Below are positions 41,669-52,241 of a DNA stretch of 64,000 nucleotides, one piece after another (position 1 is the first letter of the stretch; each line of letters opens with the position of its first letter). Below the pieces are notes generated by a model. The model made no database searches and was not told the origin of the DNA. It saw only the letters and a list, made by a program, of their open reading frames with translations. The stretch covers positions 947,001 through 1,011,000 of the forward strand of contig JAAVLQ010000002.1 in assembly GCA_012103075.1 (NCBI GenBank), written 5' to 3'. The position numbers and the translations under genes are program-made. This DNA comes from Brucella cytisi (GTDB taxonomy: Bacteria; Pseudomonadota; Alphaproteobacteria; Rhizobiales; Rhizobiaceae).

Positions 41669-42433
41669 TTAGGCAGCGTTTTCGTGGCTGATAAACTTGC
41701 GGAAACGTTCCGACTTCGAGTTGCCGAACACGTCTTCCGGCGCACCGTCTTCTTCCACCAGACCCTGATGGAAAAATACGACGCGGTTGGAGACGTCGCG
41801 CGCGAAGCCCATTTCGTGGGTCACGACCAGCATGGTGCGGCCTTCTTCGGCAAGGCCGCGCATGACGCGCAACACTTCACCGACCAGTTCCGGATCGAGT
41901 GCTGAAGTCGGCTCGTCAAAGAGCATGACCTTCGGCTTCATCGCCAGTCCGCGGGCGATTGCAGCGCGCTGCTGCTGTCCGCCCGAAAGATGGGCCGGAT
42001 AGAAATCGCGCTTGTCGGCAATGCCGACCTTTGCCAGCAAGGCTTCTGCTTCCGCCACGCATTCCGCGCGCGGGCGTCCCTGCACATAGATCGGCGCTTC
42101 GATGATGTTTTCCAGTATGGTCTTGTGCGACCACAGATTGAAGCTCTGGAACACCATACCCAGTTCCGAACGAATGCGCGAAACCTGTTTCTTGTCGGTC
42201 GGGTAGGCTTCACCCTTTGAATTCTTCGCCATGCGGATGGTTTCACCCGAAACCGTCACAGTGCCTGACGTCGGCGTTTCCAGAAGATTGATGCAGCGCA
42301 GGAAAGTCGACTTGCCGGAACCCGACGAACCGAGGATCGAAATGACCTCACCTTCACGTGCTTCAAGCGAAATGCCTTTCAGCACTTCATTCGCACCGAA
42401 GCTCTTGCGCAGGTTTTCGACTTTCAGCGCCAC
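41669..42433 (-). CDS. Polar amino-acid ABC transporter ATP-binding protein (HisP type)
   Basis: 254 residues, intact. Walker [11 protein letters not shown]-loop [11 protein letters not shown], signature [15 protein letters not shown], Walker [15 protein letters not shown], switch VVTHEMGFA. The insertion around [23 protein letters not shown] is characteristic of HisP/ArtP/OccP-like ATPases. It lies 25 bases after the HisM-type permease gene. Confidence 0.94.
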   Translation of the reverse strand: MALKVENLRKSFGANEVLKGISLEAREGEVISILGSSGSGKSTFLRCINLLETPTSGTVTVSGETIRMAKNSKGEAYPTDKKQVSRIRSELGMVFQSFNLWSHKTILENIIEAPIYVQGRPRAECVAEAEALLAKVGIADKRDFYPAHLSGGQQQRAAIARGLAMKPKVMLFDEPTSALDPELVGEVLRVMRGLAEEGRTMLVVTHEMGFARDVSNRVVFFHQGLVEEDGAPEDVFGNSKSERFRKFISHENAA

Positions 42434-42458
42434 CGGTGCATTGGGGAAACGATTTTGC

Positions 42459-43177
42459 TCACGATGTTTGTCCTTCGGAGGAAAGCTTGACGACCGGCTG
42501 GCGCAGATAAGGGGTCAGCTTATATTCTGCGAACATCAGCGCACGTGTCAGAACGAAGTTGATGGCAAGGTAGATCGCACCGGCGATCACGAAGATTTCT
42601 ATGGCCCGATAGCTCTCGGCGATCAGCTTTGCCGCAATACCGGTCACTTCCATGAGCGTGATGATCGATGCAAGCGAGGTTGCCTTGATCATCGATATCA
42701 TCTCGTTGCCGTAGCCCGGCAGCGCCTGACGGATCGCAAGCGGCATGACGATGCGGCGGAAGCAAGTGAAGGACGACATACCACAGGCTTTTGCAGCTTC
42801 GATCTGGCCATGCGGCACCGACAGCAGGCCGCCACGGATGATTTCGCTCGCATAGGCGGCGTTGTTCAATGTCAGCGCAATGATCGCACACCAGTAAGGC
42901 TCGCGCAAAACCGGCCACAGGAACGAATAACGGATGGCCGGAAACTGGCTGAGACCGTAATAGATGATGAATATCTGCACCAGAAGCGGTGTTCCGCGGA
43001 ACACGAACACATAAAGGCGGGCAATCCAGTCAACACCTTGATGCCCGACAGGCGCATCAAGGCGAAAAGCAAGGCCAGTATGGCACCAAACACGATGGAA
43101 GTTGCCGCAAGCTTCAGGGTCAGCGGCACGCCGCCCAGCATCTGGAAGAATGCATCGGAATAGAATTCAAGATTCAT
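42459..43177 (-). CDS. Amino-acid ABC transporter permease (HisM type, one frameshift)
   Basis: Starts [31 protein letters not shown]. The second half contains [18 protein letters not shown] and the EAA loop [39 protein letters not shown] break near 43030 is bridged by [16 protein letters not shown] in the third frame. Joined length is about 238. It overlaps the HisQ-type gene by four bases. Confidence 0.91.
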
Positions 43178-43895
43178 TTTGCCCTCCGAACGCCGCGCGA
43201 GAAGTGGCGCTCGGCAAACTGCAGAAGCCCGCCGGAAACAGACGAAATCAGCAGGTAAAGCGCACCGGCAATGAGGAAGAAGTTGAAGGGCAGTCCGGTC
43301 GAGCCAGCGCCGATCTGTGCCTGACGCAGAAGCTCAACCACACCCGCAACGGACACCAGAGCGGATTCCTTGAGTGAAACCTGCCAGACATTACCAAGCC
43401 CCGGTAATGCGTGTCGCAGCGCGAGTGGCGCGATGATGCGGCGGAATTTCAGCATCTGGCCCATGCCGCAAGCAGTAGCGGCTTCGAGTTCACCTTTGGA
43501 AACGGCTCGGAATGCACCACGGAACACTTCGGTGTGGTGCGCACCACAGGAAATGGCAATTGCCAGCACACCTGCCAGAAAACCCGGAAAGCCGATGAAG
43601 CCTTCCGCACCAAAATATTTGCCCAACGCTGTAACTGCCGCACTGCCGCCGAAATAAAACAGATAGATGACGAGCAGATCCGGGATACCGCGAATGATCG
43701 TGGTGTAGCCATCGGCAACAGCGCGAAGCGTGCGCCCGCCGGAAATCTTCGCCCGGGCGGCAAAAACGCCGATGGCAGCGCCAAGAAGGAAGCCGGGACG
43801 GCGAGCGCCACGCTCACCAGTGCACCCATCATCAGCACGTAGCCCCAGCCGTCCGGCCCGAAGCTCAAAATATCGAGAAAGCCCATCTGCTTCAT
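43174..43895 (-). CDS. Amino-acid ABC transporter permease (HisQ type, one frameshift)
   Basis: Starts MKQMGFLDILSFGPDGWGYVLMMGALVSVALAVPAS. A break near 43797 joins this to FLLGAAIGVFAARAKISGG...DGYTTIIRGIPDLLVIYLFYFGG. The EAA loop is SKGELEAATACGMGQMLKFRRIIAPLALRHALPGLGN. Joined length is about 240. Because of the break, the 3' part lies in frame with the upstream amidohydrolase and gives a false 784-residue fusion. Confidence 0.9.
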
Positions 43896-43967
43896 GATGC
43901 GTCAGGCCCTGTTGGAATTGGGGATTGAATGTCATTTCTATTTTCAGATTCTGTCTGCCCGCCCGCG

Positions 43968-45408
43968 TCATTTCGCGGTTTCGGGGCAGAGCGGGTTGAA
44001 CGCTATCTGGAATCGGATTGACGAACACGGTTCCGTCGAGCCGTTTTTCGTGATCCTGCTTGGCTTTCTTGATCTGCTCCGGATTACGGAACAATTCGAT
44101 GGCCGTGCTGCCCATGATCTTTGCAGCATGGGCCATGCCTTTATGCGCCGCAGGCAGCTTGCCCTGCGCCACCATCTGCCACGAATGAAGCGGTGTGCCA
44201 ATTGCGCAGGTCGCGCCGCGCATCTGCACGGTGGGTACGACCCAACTCACGCTGCCGACATCGGTCGAGCCGACGAGGGTGTTATCGCCTTTATAGGGCG
44301 TATAGATATCTTCGCAAAGCGCGAGACCATCCTTGGGCTCGACACCGAAGCGGCGGAAGGCATCTGAAATGTCTTCCCTCGACAGTGTCTTCTGGAAACG
44401 GCTTGCAGTTTCACGGTCCTGCTCATCGAAGTCCGGAGGTCCGAGCCGCTCGAGCTGAAGCTGCATCATCTGTTCCAGCGGCGTGTTGCCGATCAGATCG
44501 GCATCACCGCTGACGATTTCGCTGCGGACCGTCGTTTCGGTCATCAGTGCCGCGCCGTCGGCAATCTTCTTGACGCGTTCCAGAAGGGTCTGCATTTCCG
44601 GCAAGCTGCGGGCGCGAACGAGGTAACGTACCGTTGCCTTCGCCTGCACGACATTCGGCGCAAAACCACCCGTATCGGTCACAGCGTAATGAATGCGCGC
44701 CGTGGACGGCATATGCTCACGCATATAGTTCACGCCCACATTCATCAGTTCAACTGCGTCCAGCGCACTGCGCCCCAGATGCGGGGCTGACGAAGCATGG
44801 GCTGCGCGACCGCTGAAGTGAAAATTGATTTCGTTGCAGGCAAGCGAAACCGGATCGTTTACACCGGCAAAAGGCGCCGGGTGCCAGCAGAGCGCGATAT
44901 CCACATCGTCAAAAAGTCCTTCGCGGACCATGAACCCCTTGGCTGAACCGCCCTCTTCCGCCGGGCAGCCATAATAGCGCACGCGGCCCTTGATGCCCTG
45001 TGCGGCAAGATAATCCTTCACTGCCGCAGCAGCGAGCAACGACCCTGAGCCCAACAGGTTATGACCGCAGCCATGTCCATGGCCGCCGGCCTCGACTGGC
45101 TGATCTTCAACCAGTCCAGATATCTGGCTGAGGCCCGGCAATGCATCGAACTCACCAAGGATGGCGATGACCGGTCCTTCGTCGCCAGCTTCGCCCATCA
45201 CCGCAGTCGGTAGGCCAGCAATACCACGCTCGACGCGAAACCCTTCGGCTTCCAGCATCGCCGCATGGGCATCGCTCGATTTGTACTCTTCGTAGTTTGT
45301 TTCAGGATTATCCCAAACCGTATCGCTCAGTTCGAAATATGCGGCGCTCTTGGCGTCGACGATATCCCAGATATCGTGATGGTTTTTCAACTCGGCTCCA
45401 TCGATCAT
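43968..45408 (-). CDS. AbgB-like M20 amidohydrolase
   Basis: Metal-dependent peptidase/amidohydrolase related to AbgB, the aminobenzoyl-glutamate hydrolase. I start it at MIDGAELKNHHDIWDIVDAKS (ATG 45406-45408). Metal-binding features are AGGHGHGCGHNLLGSGSLL, CPAEEGGSAKGFMVREGLFDDVDIALCWHP and the lid-domain segment FHFSGRAAHASSAPHLGRSALDAVELM. The C-terminus is uncertain: in its main frame the gene runs on into the permease, but one frame change near 43998 gives PIPDSVNPLCPETAK and a stop at 43968. Length is then about 480, as for AbgB. It heads the transporter operon, so it probably cleaves an imported N-acyl or amide-linked amino acid. Confidence 0.85.
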
Positions 45409-45867
45409 TTCACCGACGCCATACAAGATGGCGGCGGGCACCGTGACGTTCCGGCAATGCAATTGCCGAACCTTCCTCAGACTGCAATTTTTGATGATGC
45501 TGATAGAACTCAGGCCCCGCTCTCGCAAGGGCAGATCGGAGAGTTGATGGGAAATTGTTCATTTTCAGGGAGTTTTCTGCCCTCAACAAGCTGTTTCGGT
45601 CCAATTCGTCCGATTGAAGTTAGCTGTTAGCCTCCCACACGCCTCAATATTCCTCGCACCTGTACTCAGCAGTACCCGAGACAAAATGGCGGGGAGTAGC
45701 CACGATATTGGTCAAAATTATTGTGAGTTTTTGCAATATGAGAGGTTCCTCCTGACAAATTGCCAACAAGCTCGTTGAAGCGCTGCGATCGCCACTTCTG
45801 CTCCCCTTGAGTGCCTATCGATGAAACGATAGTTCATCGTACAAATGAAATTTCGAAGGTGGCGGCC
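45409..45867. promoter_or_regulatory. Divergent intergenic region
   Basis: 459 bases between the amidohydrolase (minus) and the acetyltransferase (plus). Open frames here are short and unconvincing. AT-rich stretches at about 45480-45550 and 45710-45740 probably contain the two promoters. Confidence 0.4.
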
Positions 45868-46434
45868 ATGGTACACGAAAAGAAGCATGCGGATTTCATC
45901 ATACGTCCACTGCAGCGCAGCGAAGTGACTGACATCTGGCAAATCGATCGCAGCGAGATCATCGAGGAAATGTATCGCCTCGAAGGAGAGCAACTCCTGC
46001 TGGAGCCACAATTCTACGATGTGCAGGGCTGGCCGGAGGGCGAAGCGGAAATCTACACACATATCCTGCTCGACTGTCACGACCATGGTGGCGTATTTCT
46101 TGGCGCCTATCTCGATGGCACCCCGGTGGCCGTCGCAGTTACGGATGTACGCCCTGTCGGTGCCTATCCCGAATTGTACCAGCTTGGCTTCATGCATGTG
46201 GGGAAGACAGTCCGGGGACTGGGACTTGCTGGTGAACTTTATCGTCGCAGCGTGGCCATTGCGAAGGAGGCCGGAGCAGAAGGTTTCTATATTTCTGCGA
46301 CACCCACACGACGGACCATCGATTTTTATGTGAAGCAAGGTGCAAAAGTCACCACGACGCCTGATCCATTGCTCTTCGAGCGCGAGCCGGAAGATATTCA
46401 TCTCATCCATCGTTTCAACGCCCAAGCTTCTTGA
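45868..46434 (+). CDS. GNAT family N-acetyltransferase
   Basis: Transfers acetyl from acetyl-CoA to an unknown amine. 188 residues from the ATG at 45868 (MVHEKKHADFIIRPLQ), preceded by AAGGTGG. The longer GTG start at 45811 lacks a binding site. The fold is seen in FIIRPLQRSEVTDIWQIDRSE (strand and helix 1), the central strands GGVFLGAYLDGTPVAVAVTDVRP, and the CoA-binding loop VGKTVRGLGLAGELYRRSVAIAKEAG. It ends 31 bases before the response regulator gene and may share its transcript. Confidence 0.87.
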   Translation: MVHEKKHADFIIRPLQRSEVTDIWQIDRSEIIEEMYRLEGEQLLLEPQFYDVQGWPEGEAEIYTHILLDCHDHGGVFLGAYLDGTPVAVAVTDVRPVGAYPELYQLGFMHVGKTVRGLGLAGELYRRSVAIAKEAGAEGFYISATPTRRTIDFYVKQGAKVTTTPDPLLFEREPEDIHLIHRFNAQAS

Positions 46435-46465
46435 CGCGGAACAGAAACCACTATCATCGTCACTC

Positions 46466-47134
46466 ATGCGAATTCTGCTCGTCGAAGACAATCTCACCCT
46501 CGCAAACTGGCTGGCAAAAAGCCTGCAACAGTCGAACTACAGCGTCGATACCGTGCACGACGCGGCGGATGCGGAACAGGCACTCGCCTTCACGGAGTAT
46601 GATCTCGTGGTTCTCGACCTCGGATTGCCGGACAAGACCGGGCTCGACGTGCTGGAGCACATCCGCAGCAGAGGCAATGAGGTGCCCGTTATCATCCTGA
46701 CGGCCAATGCAAGTCTCGATGGGCGTATCCGTGGATTGGATGCCGGTGCTGACGATTATCTGGCAAAGCCGTTCGAACTCAGCGAACTTGAAGCGCGCAT
46801 CCGTGCGCATCTTCGCCGGTCCAGTCAGCGGACAGCGCCTGTTGTGACCTGCGGCCTTTTGCGCTTCGACACCAACACCCGGCTGTTTTCACTCGAAGAC
46901 GATCCACTGTCACTTGCACCCAAAGAACATGCAGTTCTGGAACAGCTTCTGCGGCGCATCGGAACCACCGTCAGCAAGACAACACTTGTTCAAGGTATTT
47001 ACGATTTCGACAGCGAGACTGATGAGAACGCCATCGAGATTTACATTCATCGTCTGCGCAAGAAGCTGGAGGGCAGCAAAGCCGAGATCGTAACCTTGCG
47101 CGGCCCGGGCTATCTGCTGCGTGAGGCGAGTTGA
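46466..47134 (+). CDS. OmpR/PhoB-type response regulator (TctD/QseB-like)
   Basis: Intact, 222 residues. Receiver domain MRILLVEDNLTLANWLAKSL with phosphoacceptor D51 (DLVVLDLGLPD) and the conserved lysine in YLAKPFELSEL. C-terminal winged-helix DNA-binding domain LAPKEHAVLEQLLRRIGTTVSK...ETDENAIEIYIHRLRKKLEG. Start at the ATG at 46466. It is followed two bases after its stop by the sensor kinase. The TctD/QseB-like sequence suggests control of uptake of an organic anion or similar nutrient. Confidence 0.93.
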   Translation: MRILLVEDNLTLANWLAKSLQQSNYSVDTVHDAADAEQALAFTEYDLVVLDLGLPDKTGLDVLEHIRSRGNEVPVIILTANASLDGRIRGLDAGADDYLAKPFELSELEARIRAHLRRSSQRTAPVVTCGLLRFDTNTRLFSLEDDPLSLAPKEHAVLEQLLRRIGTTVSKTTLVQGIYDFDSETDENAIEIYIHRLRKKLEGSKAEIVTLRGPGYLLREAS

Positions 47135-47135
47135 G

Positions 47136-48527
47136 ATGAAACGGCTGTTCACCCGCCTCTCCCAAAGCCTGCGTGCACAGCTCGTTTCCCTGGATCGTGA
47201 TTCCGCTGATTGTCGTGGCCGGGATCAACCTTTGGACCGCATGGCGTGCGTCGGAAAATATGGCCGGGATCGTGTCAGACAGAATGCTGACAGCGTCAGC
47301 ACGCGCCATTGGCGAAGCGACTGCCGCCTCGCATAATGCCATCGATGCTGTCATTCCGCCGGTAGCGCTGGAGATGTTTTCGACGGGAAATGGCGACCGG
47401 GTCTATTATCGGGTCGAGACTTCTGACGGACGCCTGCTTGCAGGGTTTCCCGACTTGCCGAAACCGGCTGAAATCGCGAATTACGACCCACTCCATTATG
47501 AGGGCAGCTATCGCGACCATCCCTTGCGTCTGGTTGTCTTGCGCCATCCCGTTGCAGCACCGTCCAACCTGCCACAGGCTGTCGACGTGGTCGTGGGTGT
47601 CACCCTTGCAGGATACACCTCCATGCAGCGGGAGCTTTGGCTGAACTCTGTGCTGGAACAATCGCTGCTCATCATCGTCGCGGGTGCCCTTTCGTTAATG
47701 GGCTTGCGCTTTGTATTACGCCCGTTGATCCGGCTCCGCAACGAAGTTCGCAATCGCACATCCGAGCTGGAACCATTCGATCCACAGACAGTTCAGACCG
47801 AACTTCGACCGCTCGTCACAGCGCTGAACCAGTATATGGAACGCGTGCGCAAGCAGATGTCGGCGCAACATCGTTTCATCCAGAATGCAGCACATCAGTT
47901 GCGCACGCCACTTGCTACACTATCAACGCAGGCCAGTTTCGCAGAACGGACAACCTGCGAAAGTGACCGCAAAGACGTTCTGGCAGGTATCAAGAATACC
48001 ACCATGCAGCTGTCGCGGCTTGCCGGACAATTGCTGACGCTTTCGCGTGCCGAACCGGGCAGCAGGCGTCCTCGCGCTGACTGACCGTTGATCTGGCGGA
48101 AGCGGGACAACAAATTCTGGAAAGCCTCGCGGGCAAGGCGTTCGAGCGCAAGATCGATCTCGGGTTCGAGCTCAAAGCAACCAAAGCTATCATTTCTGGC
48201 GACGGCACTATGCTGCGGGAAATGATCGTCAATCTGGTGGACAACGCCCTTACCTATACGCCCGAAGGCGGCACAGTAACGCTTGTGATTGATCAGGATG
48301 GGCCCAAAATCGACATACGGGTCGAGGACAACGGACCCGGCATCCCCGCAAATGAATATGAACACGTTTTCGAGCGTTTCTATCGTGTTCCGGGCACCAT
48401 CGCCGATGGAAGCGGGCTGGGCCTTGCCATCGTGCGCGAAGTTGCCGACACGGCGGGCGGCCATGTCGAGCTTTCCCAAACGAAAGGCGGCGGGCTTACG
48501 GTGACTGTCACCCTGCCCGCCGCCTGA
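47136..48527 (+). CDS. Sensor histidine kinase (TctE-like, about two frameshifts)
   Basis: Inner-membrane kinase paired with the preceding regulator. It starts MKRLFTRLSQSLRAQL with a first helix FPWIVIPLIVVAGINLWTA, a periplasmic 2CSK-type sensor region (SENMAGIVSDRMLTASARAIGEA), a second helix LLIIVAGALSLMGLRFVL, the H-box AAHQLRTPLATL (His codon at about 47893), the N-box NLVDNALTYTP and the G boxes DNGPGIP and GSGLGLAIV. Breaks near 47182 and 48072 split it. Joined length is about 463. It converges on the NitT/TauT transporter operon, which it might control, but that is inference. Confidence 0.9.
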
Positions 48528-48549
48528 CTCGTTTGCATCTGTCCGACTA

Positions 48550-49436
48550 TCAGCTTCCCTGTTCGGAAAGTGCCTGTGGACGCCATTTCACCAGATGGTT
48601 TTCGACCAATGTGATGATGTATTCCACGACGAGCGCCAGTACCGCCAGAATGACCATGGCCGCAAAGACGCCGTTGGCATTGAATGTGCCCTGCGCCGTG
48701 GAAATCATCAGGCCAACGCCCTTTTCGCGCCGAGGAATTCACCGACAACTGCGCCGACGAGCGCGAAACCGAAACTGACGTGAAGGCTTGCCAGAATCCA
48801 GCTCATGGCTGACGGCACGATGACGGTGCGCGTGATCTGCGAACGGGATGCACCCAATATCTGCGCATTGGCGATCAGCGCGCGGTCGGCTTCGCGCACG
48901 CCCTGAAACGCATTGGCGAACACGACGAAGAACACCATGACGACGGCCAGCGCCACCTTGGATGCCATGCCGAGGCCAAGCGCGATGATGAAGATCGAGC
49001 CCAGCACGACACGCGGGATGGAATTGGCGATCTTGATATAGATCGAAAACACATCGGCGAGGAACTTGTTGCGACCCAGCAGGATGCCGCAAATGACGCC
49101 GCCGACCGCACCGATAAGGAAACCAAGCGCGGTTTCCTCAAGCGTTACGATGATCTGTTCCGAAAGCGGTCCCTGTGACGTGCCTTCCGTGACCCAGATC
49201 CATATCTGGTCGGCAATGCCGGACGGGCTTGCAAAGAAGAATGGGTCGATGAGGCCGGTCCGTGCACCGAGTTCCCAGCCGCCCAGAACAACGACAAGAA
49301 TGGCGAGGCGTACGAGAATAACGACCGCGCGACGGCGGCGCATGTCGGCGCGAAATTTCGCTTCGGTGCGGGCAAGTTCGTCGGCACTTGCATTGACCTG
49401 CAAGCTTGGTGACGCGGAGAGAGCTTGTGTTGTCAT
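48550..49436 (-). CDS. NitT/TauT-type ABC transporter permease (one frameshift)
   Basis: SsuC/TauC-like membrane subunit. It begins with a hydrophilic 35-residue leader (MTTQALSASPSLQVNASADE), then ILVRLAILVVVLGGWELGARTGL. The conserved loop is READRALIANAQILGASRSQITRTVIVPSAMSWILASL. A break near 48718 joins GAVVGEFLGAK to GVGLMISTAQGTFNANGVFAAMVILAVLALVVEY. It stops at 48550 (ALSEQGS). Joined length is about 295. Last gene of the operon. Confidence 0.9.
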
Positions 49437-49450
49437 ATCATTTTCTCCGA

Positions 49451-50291
49451 TTAGTTTCCGTTTGCCAGCGCGCGCTTCTGGCCGATCTGCACTTCCTCGC
49501 GCAAATCGTCCCAGATGACCTTGGCGATATCCACAAACTGGCTGTCGTAGCGGATGTCTTCCATGACGCGCGGGCGCGGGATGTCGATATCGTAGACACT
49601 CTTGACCGTGGCTGGACCGGCGGTCAGCACATAGACTTTATCGGCCAACGCAATCGCTTCTTCGAGATCGTGCGTGACGAAGATGACGGACGCGCCGGAT
49701 TGTTGCCAGAGATCGAGCAATTCACCCCTGCATCAGAGTGCGCGTCTGTACGTCAAGCGCACTGAACGGTTCGTCCATGAGCAGGATTTTCGGTTCGTTG
49801 ATGAAGGTCTGTGCCAGCGCCACGCGCTTGCGCATGCCGCCAGACAACTGGTGCGGATAGTGCTTTTCAAAACGGGCCAGACCAACACGGGCGATCCAGC
49901 TACGCGCTTTCTCATAGGCTTCTTCCTTGCCCATACCGCGATAACGCGGCCCGGCACTCACATTGTCGATGACATTAAGCCACGGAAAAAGCGCATCGGC
50001 CTGAAACACGAAGCCGATATCAGGGCTGATACCTTCGATAGGCTTGCCCATCAGGCGGACTTCGCCGGCACTTGGCTTGGCGAGACCGGTTACGAGATTA
50101 AGCGTCGTTGACTTGCCGCAGCCGGTCGGACCGACAACACAGGCAAACTCGCCCTGCGCAACATTCATGGTGAAGTCACGCAATGCGGTCATCATCTTGC
50201 CGTCCGGGGTGACGAAACGGCGAGTTACATTGTTGAGCGCGATTGCAGCAGCTTTCTCACGCACAATGGTTCTGGGGGCTTCCATCAGCAT
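49451..50291 (-). CDS. NitT/TauT-type ABC transporter ATP-binding protein (one frameshift)
   Basis: SsuB/TauB-like ATPase. I use the ATG at 50289-50291 (MLMEAPRTIVREKAAAIALNNV) with AGGA in front over an ATG eight codons upstream. Walker A GPTGCGKST, Q-loop FQADALFPWLNV, signature LSGGMRKRVALAQTF, Walker B ILLMDEPFSALD, switch FVTHDLEEA. A break at about 49722 joins QTRTLMQG to LLDLWQQSGASVIFVTHD. Joined length is about 280. Confidence 0.91.
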
Positions 50292-50469
50292 GGGTTCCTC
50301 GCGGGTATGCGGCACCGCTCGCGCGCGATAGTTTCGTTATCAAAGATCTCCGAGCGCAAAACCGTCTTACACGTTTGCTGGAAATGCTCTGTCGCGCGCC
50401 TGCAATGCGGTTGAATCTTTGGAGGACAGCGGGACTGACGTTCATGTTTGAACGCCAGTCGAAGGCTGT

Positions 50470-51507
50470 TTACTTTGCAGCGTCAAGCGTTGCGTTGGCC
50501 TTGTCCACGAATTCGGTCGTGAAGGTCTTCGAAAGATCGACCTGCTTCTCCTGAAGCGGCTTCTTGAAGGTTGCGAGAACCTTGAGAACGGTTTCAGGTC
50601 CATCCTTCGGCATCCGGCCGTCCGGGGTGTACTGCGCCTTGCCCTCGGCAAGTCCCTTTACGTAAAGGTCCTTGTCACCGACGTAATAATCCTTGGGCAT
50701 CTGGTCGGCGATTTCTTCGGCACTGTGCGAAGCGATGTAACGCATGGTCTTGACCAGAGCATTGGCAAGCTTCTGCGCGTCTTCCTTGTGCGTCTCAAGC
50801 CATGCGCTTTGCACATAGAACGACGCAGCCGGGTAAGGTCCACCAAGCGCTTCGATGGTTTTGTCGGGCGTGCGCATATCGACCAGCACCTTGGCATCGC
50901 CGCTCTTCAGCATATTGGCGACGGTCGGTTCCGTGGTCATGCCTGCCTGAACGGCATCCTGCTTGAAGGCGGCAATGAAAGTATTGCCCGCTCCGACAGG
51001 AAGCAGCGTGTAGTCGCCCTGCTTGAGGCCATTACGCATGGCAAGGTATTGAGTCAGGAAGTCCGTCGAGGAGCCGAGCCCGGTGACGCCAAGCGTATGC
51101 CCCTTGAAATCGCCCGGCGACTTGATCTGGTCGGCATATTTGCTGGAAACGAGTTCCACTTCACCCGGCGCCTGACTGAACTGGACGATGGACTGAATAA
51201 ACTTGCCCTTCGACTGCAGGTCGATCGTGTGATCGTAAAAGCCGACCACAGCCTGAGCCGCACCGGCCAAAAGTTCGTTTTCAGCATCCACGCCGGCGCG
51301 GCTGTTGATCAGCTCGACATCAAGGCCTTCATCCTTGAAGTAACCCAGCTTTTCCGTCAGCACTGCCGGAAGGTAAATCTGCTTTTCCATACCGCCGACA
51401 ATCACTGTCAGCTTTTCGGCATGGGCAACGCCTGCACCAAGTACCATTGCGCCGCCAATGAAGGCTGCGCCAAATAGATGGCGGCATGAATCGATAGAGA
51501 TTTTCAT
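50470..51507 (-). CDS. NitT/TauT-type ABC transporter substrate-binding protein
   Basis: NMT1/THI5-like (SsuA/TauA) periplasmic protein, intact at 345 residues. A signal peptide ends at GAGVAHA (about residue 30), followed by EKLTVIVGGMEKQIYLPAVLTEKLGYFKDEGLDVEL, the family start. GSSTDFLTQYLA and AGNTFIAAFKQDAVQAGMTTEPTV line the ligand cleft. First gene of the three-gene operon. The substrate could be an aliphatic sulfonate, a pyrimidine/thiamine precursor or an aromatic acid. It is clearly distinct from the TauA at 56761. Confidence 0.91.
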   Translation of the reverse strand: MKISIDSCRHLFGAAFIGGAMVLGAGVAHAEKLTVIVGGMEKQIYLPAVLTEKLGYFKDEGLDVELINSRAGVDAENELLAGAAQAVVGFYDHTIDLQSKGKFIQSIVQFSQAPGEVELVSSKYADQIKSPGDFKGHTLGVTGLGSSTDFLTQYLAMRNGLKQGDYTLLPVGAGNTFIAAFKQDAVQAGMTTEPTVANMLKSGDAKVLVDMRTPDKTIEALGGPYPAASFYVQSAWLETHKEDAQKLANALVKTMRYIASHSAEEIADQMPKDYYVGDKDLYVKGLAEGKAQYTPDGRMPKDGPETVLKVLATFKKPLQEKQVDLSKTFTTEFVDKANATLDAAK

Positions 51508-51801
51508 CTACGCTCCTCCGAGAGCTCCTGTTGGCCCGGCAATGCCAGACCCCCTGATATGCAGCCGATTCCTCAATCGGTTTTGAATGGTTAGCGCAGG
51601 CAAGCTTTCAACCAGCTTTCAACAAACTCGCGGCGAGATTTCGAACGCCGTAAACCGGTAGCCAGAGATTATCGCTATTTATATTCGGAAGAACCGGATC
51701 ACTAAGAACACTATCGTGATGCGCCTGATATCGCTGTCATAAAACGATCTGTTGCTTTCCCTCTGAATTAGAGGTTCAATCAATCAAACGGGGAGGCGTC
51801 C

Positions 51802-52026
51802 ATGCCATTTCGCGGCAACAAATATCAGGGAACATATGCGCCAAACGATCTCCAAGTGCTGCAGATTGCCTATAATCGCTGCTGCGCACTGCTTGATCGA
51901 TGTTCAACGACGCACGAAAGCAAAGAAGCGCTTGCACGCGCAATTATAAGAACATTTGAATCCGGTGAACAAAATCCAGACAAGATCGCTGAAATAGTAG
52001 CCAAACTGGAACTTGATCGCGTTTAA
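51802..52026 (+). CDS. Small conserved-looking hypothetical protein (74 aa), paralogue of the next gene
   Basis: Not a family I can name. MPFRGNKYQGTYAPNDLQVL, with GGGGAGG at a good distance before the ATG. It is mostly helical and ends AEIVAKLELDRV. It aligns along its length with the protein at 52242: MPF at the start, a tyrosine-rich turn (KYQGTY / YYFGRF), an L-QxAY core with two cysteines, an ARAII / AREII helix, and PDKIAEIVAKLE / AEKIAELMVQIE at the end. The two genes are tandem and probably arose by duplication. Confidence 0.7.
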   Translation: MPFRGNKYQGTYAPNDLQVLQIAYNRCCALLDRCSTTHESKEALARAIIRTFESGEQNPDKIAEIVAKLELDRV

Positions 52027-52241
52027 CGGCATTGGTTGGAAAAGAGTCTGCTTACGATCCCTCAGCAAATTTTAGCTCTCTAATGCTTTCGGTTTTGCAA
52101 CTGACTGAATATTTTACATAAACTAAATAATTCTGGATTATAATGCTTTGCAATCAGCTATGTTTTAGTATAGCGGGTCGCAAGAATTTTCAGGCTTTCA
52201 GATCGGATTATCTGTCTGTCGCCATCTGCGGAATGCATAAA

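Noticed and set aside
43174..45528. A 784-residue open frame joining amidohydrolase and ABC permease
   Set aside because: A frame break inside the permease gene (about 43797) and probably one at the amidohydrolase end place both in one frame. The permease's own start (MKQMGFLDILSF, 43895) and N-terminal helices are present in another frame, so this is a false fusion.
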